Source: Bacteroidota bacterium
GTDB lineage: Bacteria; Bacteroidota; Bacteroidia; Flavobacteriales_F; PHOS-HE28
Direction: 5' to 3'
Length of the DNA stretch: 8,406 nt
Assembly: GCA_023428865.1 (NCBI GenBank)
Contig: JAEYWT010000355.1
Span: 1 to 8,406, forward strand
Shown here piece by piece: positions 7,229-8,406 of the stretch (its first letter is position 1; the number at the start of each line of letters is the position of its first letter). Position numbers and translations under genes: made by a program. The notes beneath the pieces are model-generated. The model was not told where the DNA came from and ran no database searches. It saw only the letters and a program-made list of their open reading frames with translations.

Positions 7229-7258
7229 CGCCCGCTTGCCGAAAGGTACTGCCACGCT

Positions 7259-8406
7259 ATGAAGAACCTGCTGCTCCTACCACTGGCCCTTGTGCCCTCT
7301 GTTCTGGCCGCCCAATTGAAGTCCGATGCCGATGTGCTGGACCAGATGCGCTACGATGTGCAATACCTCGCCAGCGATCTGCTCGAAGGCCGAGAAGCGG
7401 GCACCAAAGGCGAGAAGATGGCCGTGGATTATATCGCCGGGAAGTTCAGCACCATTGGTCTGATGCCCTATGGCGACAGTGCCACCTACATCCAATCATT
7501 CACCTTCAATGCCGATCCGGTCCTCGGGGCGAAGAATACCCTACAGATCGGACGCAAGGCCTTGCAGTTGGATCAGGATTTCAGCGTGATGCCATTCAGT
7601 GCCACCGGTGTAGCGCGTGCCAAGGTGAAGAAGGTGGGCTACGGGATCCAAGCACCCGAGCTGAACTACGATGATTACAAGGGAGAGGAAGTGAAAGGCT
7701 GGGTGGCTGCCATCGCGATCGGTTCTCCGGATGGCATACACCCACACAGCAAGTACCTCGCACACCACGATCTGCGAACACGTGCCGAACTGGCTGCATC
7801 GCTCGGCGCAGTGGGAGTGATCTTCTACAACGATGATAAGAACGTGGAGGACCCGAGCTTACGCCTGTCGGCCAAAGTGAAGGCGTGCAGTATCCCCGTG
7901 TTCTTCTTGAACGGTGATAGCTACCATGAACACCTCATCACCGGGAATCCGTTCATCGGCAATGCCGAACTGGTGCGCGAGCAACGCACCGCCTACAACG
8001 TGGTGGGCCTGCTGGACAAAGGGAAGGAGAACGTGGTGGTGATCGGCGCACACTTGGATCACTTGGGCTGGGGCGATGAGGGATCGCTGCATCGCGGGGA
8101 GAAAGCCATCCATAATGGCGCTGATGACAATGCCAGCGGCGTGGCCGTGATGCTCGCCCTCGCCGCTGACCTGGCAGAGATGGACCAGGCCAACGCGAAC
8201 GACTACCTCTTCATCGCCTTCAGTGGTGAAGAGAAAGGCTTGTACGGATCCAACCACTGGACCAAGCATCCTACGCTACCCATCAGCACGCTCAACTACA
8301 TGATCAACTTGGACATGGTGGGTCGGATGGATACGAACAATGTGATCGGCGTGAACGGTGTTGGCACTTCTCCTGCATGGGCGGAGGTGGATCGCACGCG
8401 CATCGG
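7259..8406 (+). CDS. Secreted M28-family zinc peptidase with PA-type insert (3' end beyond window)
   Basis: This should be an exported metallo-aminopeptidase-like enzyme that uses two zinc ions. The reading frame is open from ATG 7259 to the window edge, giving 382 complete codons with no stop. A signal peptide covers about 1-18 (MKNLLLLPLALVPSVLAA, cut before Gln19). Residues about 22-80 are the first part of the peptidase fold (LASDLLEGREAGTKGE). About 120-235 resembles a protease-associated (PA) insert. The catalytic core then resumes: GAHLDHLG with zinc ligand His265, GADDNASG with the bridging Asp in the 289-290 pair, FSGEE with the general base Glu324 and ligand Glu325, and NLDMVGR with ligand Asp352. 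The last expected His ligand lies beyond the window. All visible metal and catalytic positions are intact. The lack of a lipobox suggests a free periplasmic or secreted enzyme. Substrate is unknown. It is divergent from the DUF1232 gene. Confidence 0.93.
   Translation, partial: MKNLLLLPLALVPSVLAAQLKSDADVLDQMRYDVQYLASDLLEGREAGTKGEKMAVDYIAGKFSTIGLMPYGDSATYIQSFTFNADPVLGAKNTLQIGRKALQLDQDFSVMPFSATGVARAKVKKVGYGIQAPELNYDDYKGEEVKGWVAAIAIGSPDGIHPHSKYLAHHDLRTRAELAASLGAVGVIFYNDDKNVEDPSLRLSAKVKACSIPVFFLNGDSYHEHLITGNPFIGNAELVREQRTAYNVVGLLDKGKENVVVIGAHLDHLGWGDEGSLHRGEKAIHNGADDNASGVAVMLALAADLAEMDQANANDYLFIAFSGEEKGLYGSNHWTKHPTLPISTLNYMINLDMVGRMDTNNVIGVNGVGTSPAWAEVDRTRI

Noticed and set aside
1..8406. CRISPR array, tRNA/rRNA, insertion sequence, toxin-antitoxin or defence system
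   Set aside because: I saw no spaced direct repeats, transposase, integrase, RNA gene fold or defence-associated domain anywhere in the window.

Overview
The window looks like ordinary chromosome from a relatively GC-rich, probably uncultivated Bacteroidota species. Three things point there. One secreted protein ends in a type IX secretion (T9SS) sorting domain and carries a choice-of-anchor L domain. The likely promoters fit the Bacteroidota pattern TTG ... TAnnTTTG. No gene start has a convincing Shine-Dalgarno sequence, which is usual for the phylum. By eye GC is high (about 60% or more in lysS) but close to 50% in the sampled lines of the surface-protein gene.

Layout, left to right. A minus-strand archaeal-type phosphoglucose/phosphomannose isomerase (SIS fold, 43-1029) is divergent from plus-strand lysyl-tRNA synthetase (lysS, 1175-2713), with a 145-base region between them that holds a promoter for each. 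lysS converges, across only 24 bases, on a minus-strand gene for a secreted surface protein (2738-4384: signal peptide, choice-of-anchor L, Calx-beta-like region, T9SS C-terminal domain). Further upstream on the minus strand are a GNAT acetyltransferase (4484-5008), a lipoprotein that joins HEAT-like repeats to a C-terminal cyclophilin prolyl isomerase (5019-6881), and a very small DUF1232 membrane protein (6938-7171). These three are closely spaced and may share a transcript. A divergent plus-strand gene for a secreted M28 zinc peptidase with a PA-type insert (7259 onward) runs off the right edge.

Taken together, the left part is housekeeping (sugar-phosphate isomerisation, tRNA charging). 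The right part is mostly cell-envelope work: an exported adhesin-like or structural protein, a periplasmic-side lipoprotein foldase, a small membrane protein and an exported peptidase. Bases 1-42 contain nothing I can assign. No tRNA, rRNA, CRISPR array, insertion sequence, phage gene or defence system is visible. I found no undescribed multi-gene system; the points most worth a second look are the HEAT-cyclophilin lipoprotein, the modular T9SS surface protein with lower GC, and the archaeal-type isomerase placed next to lysS.
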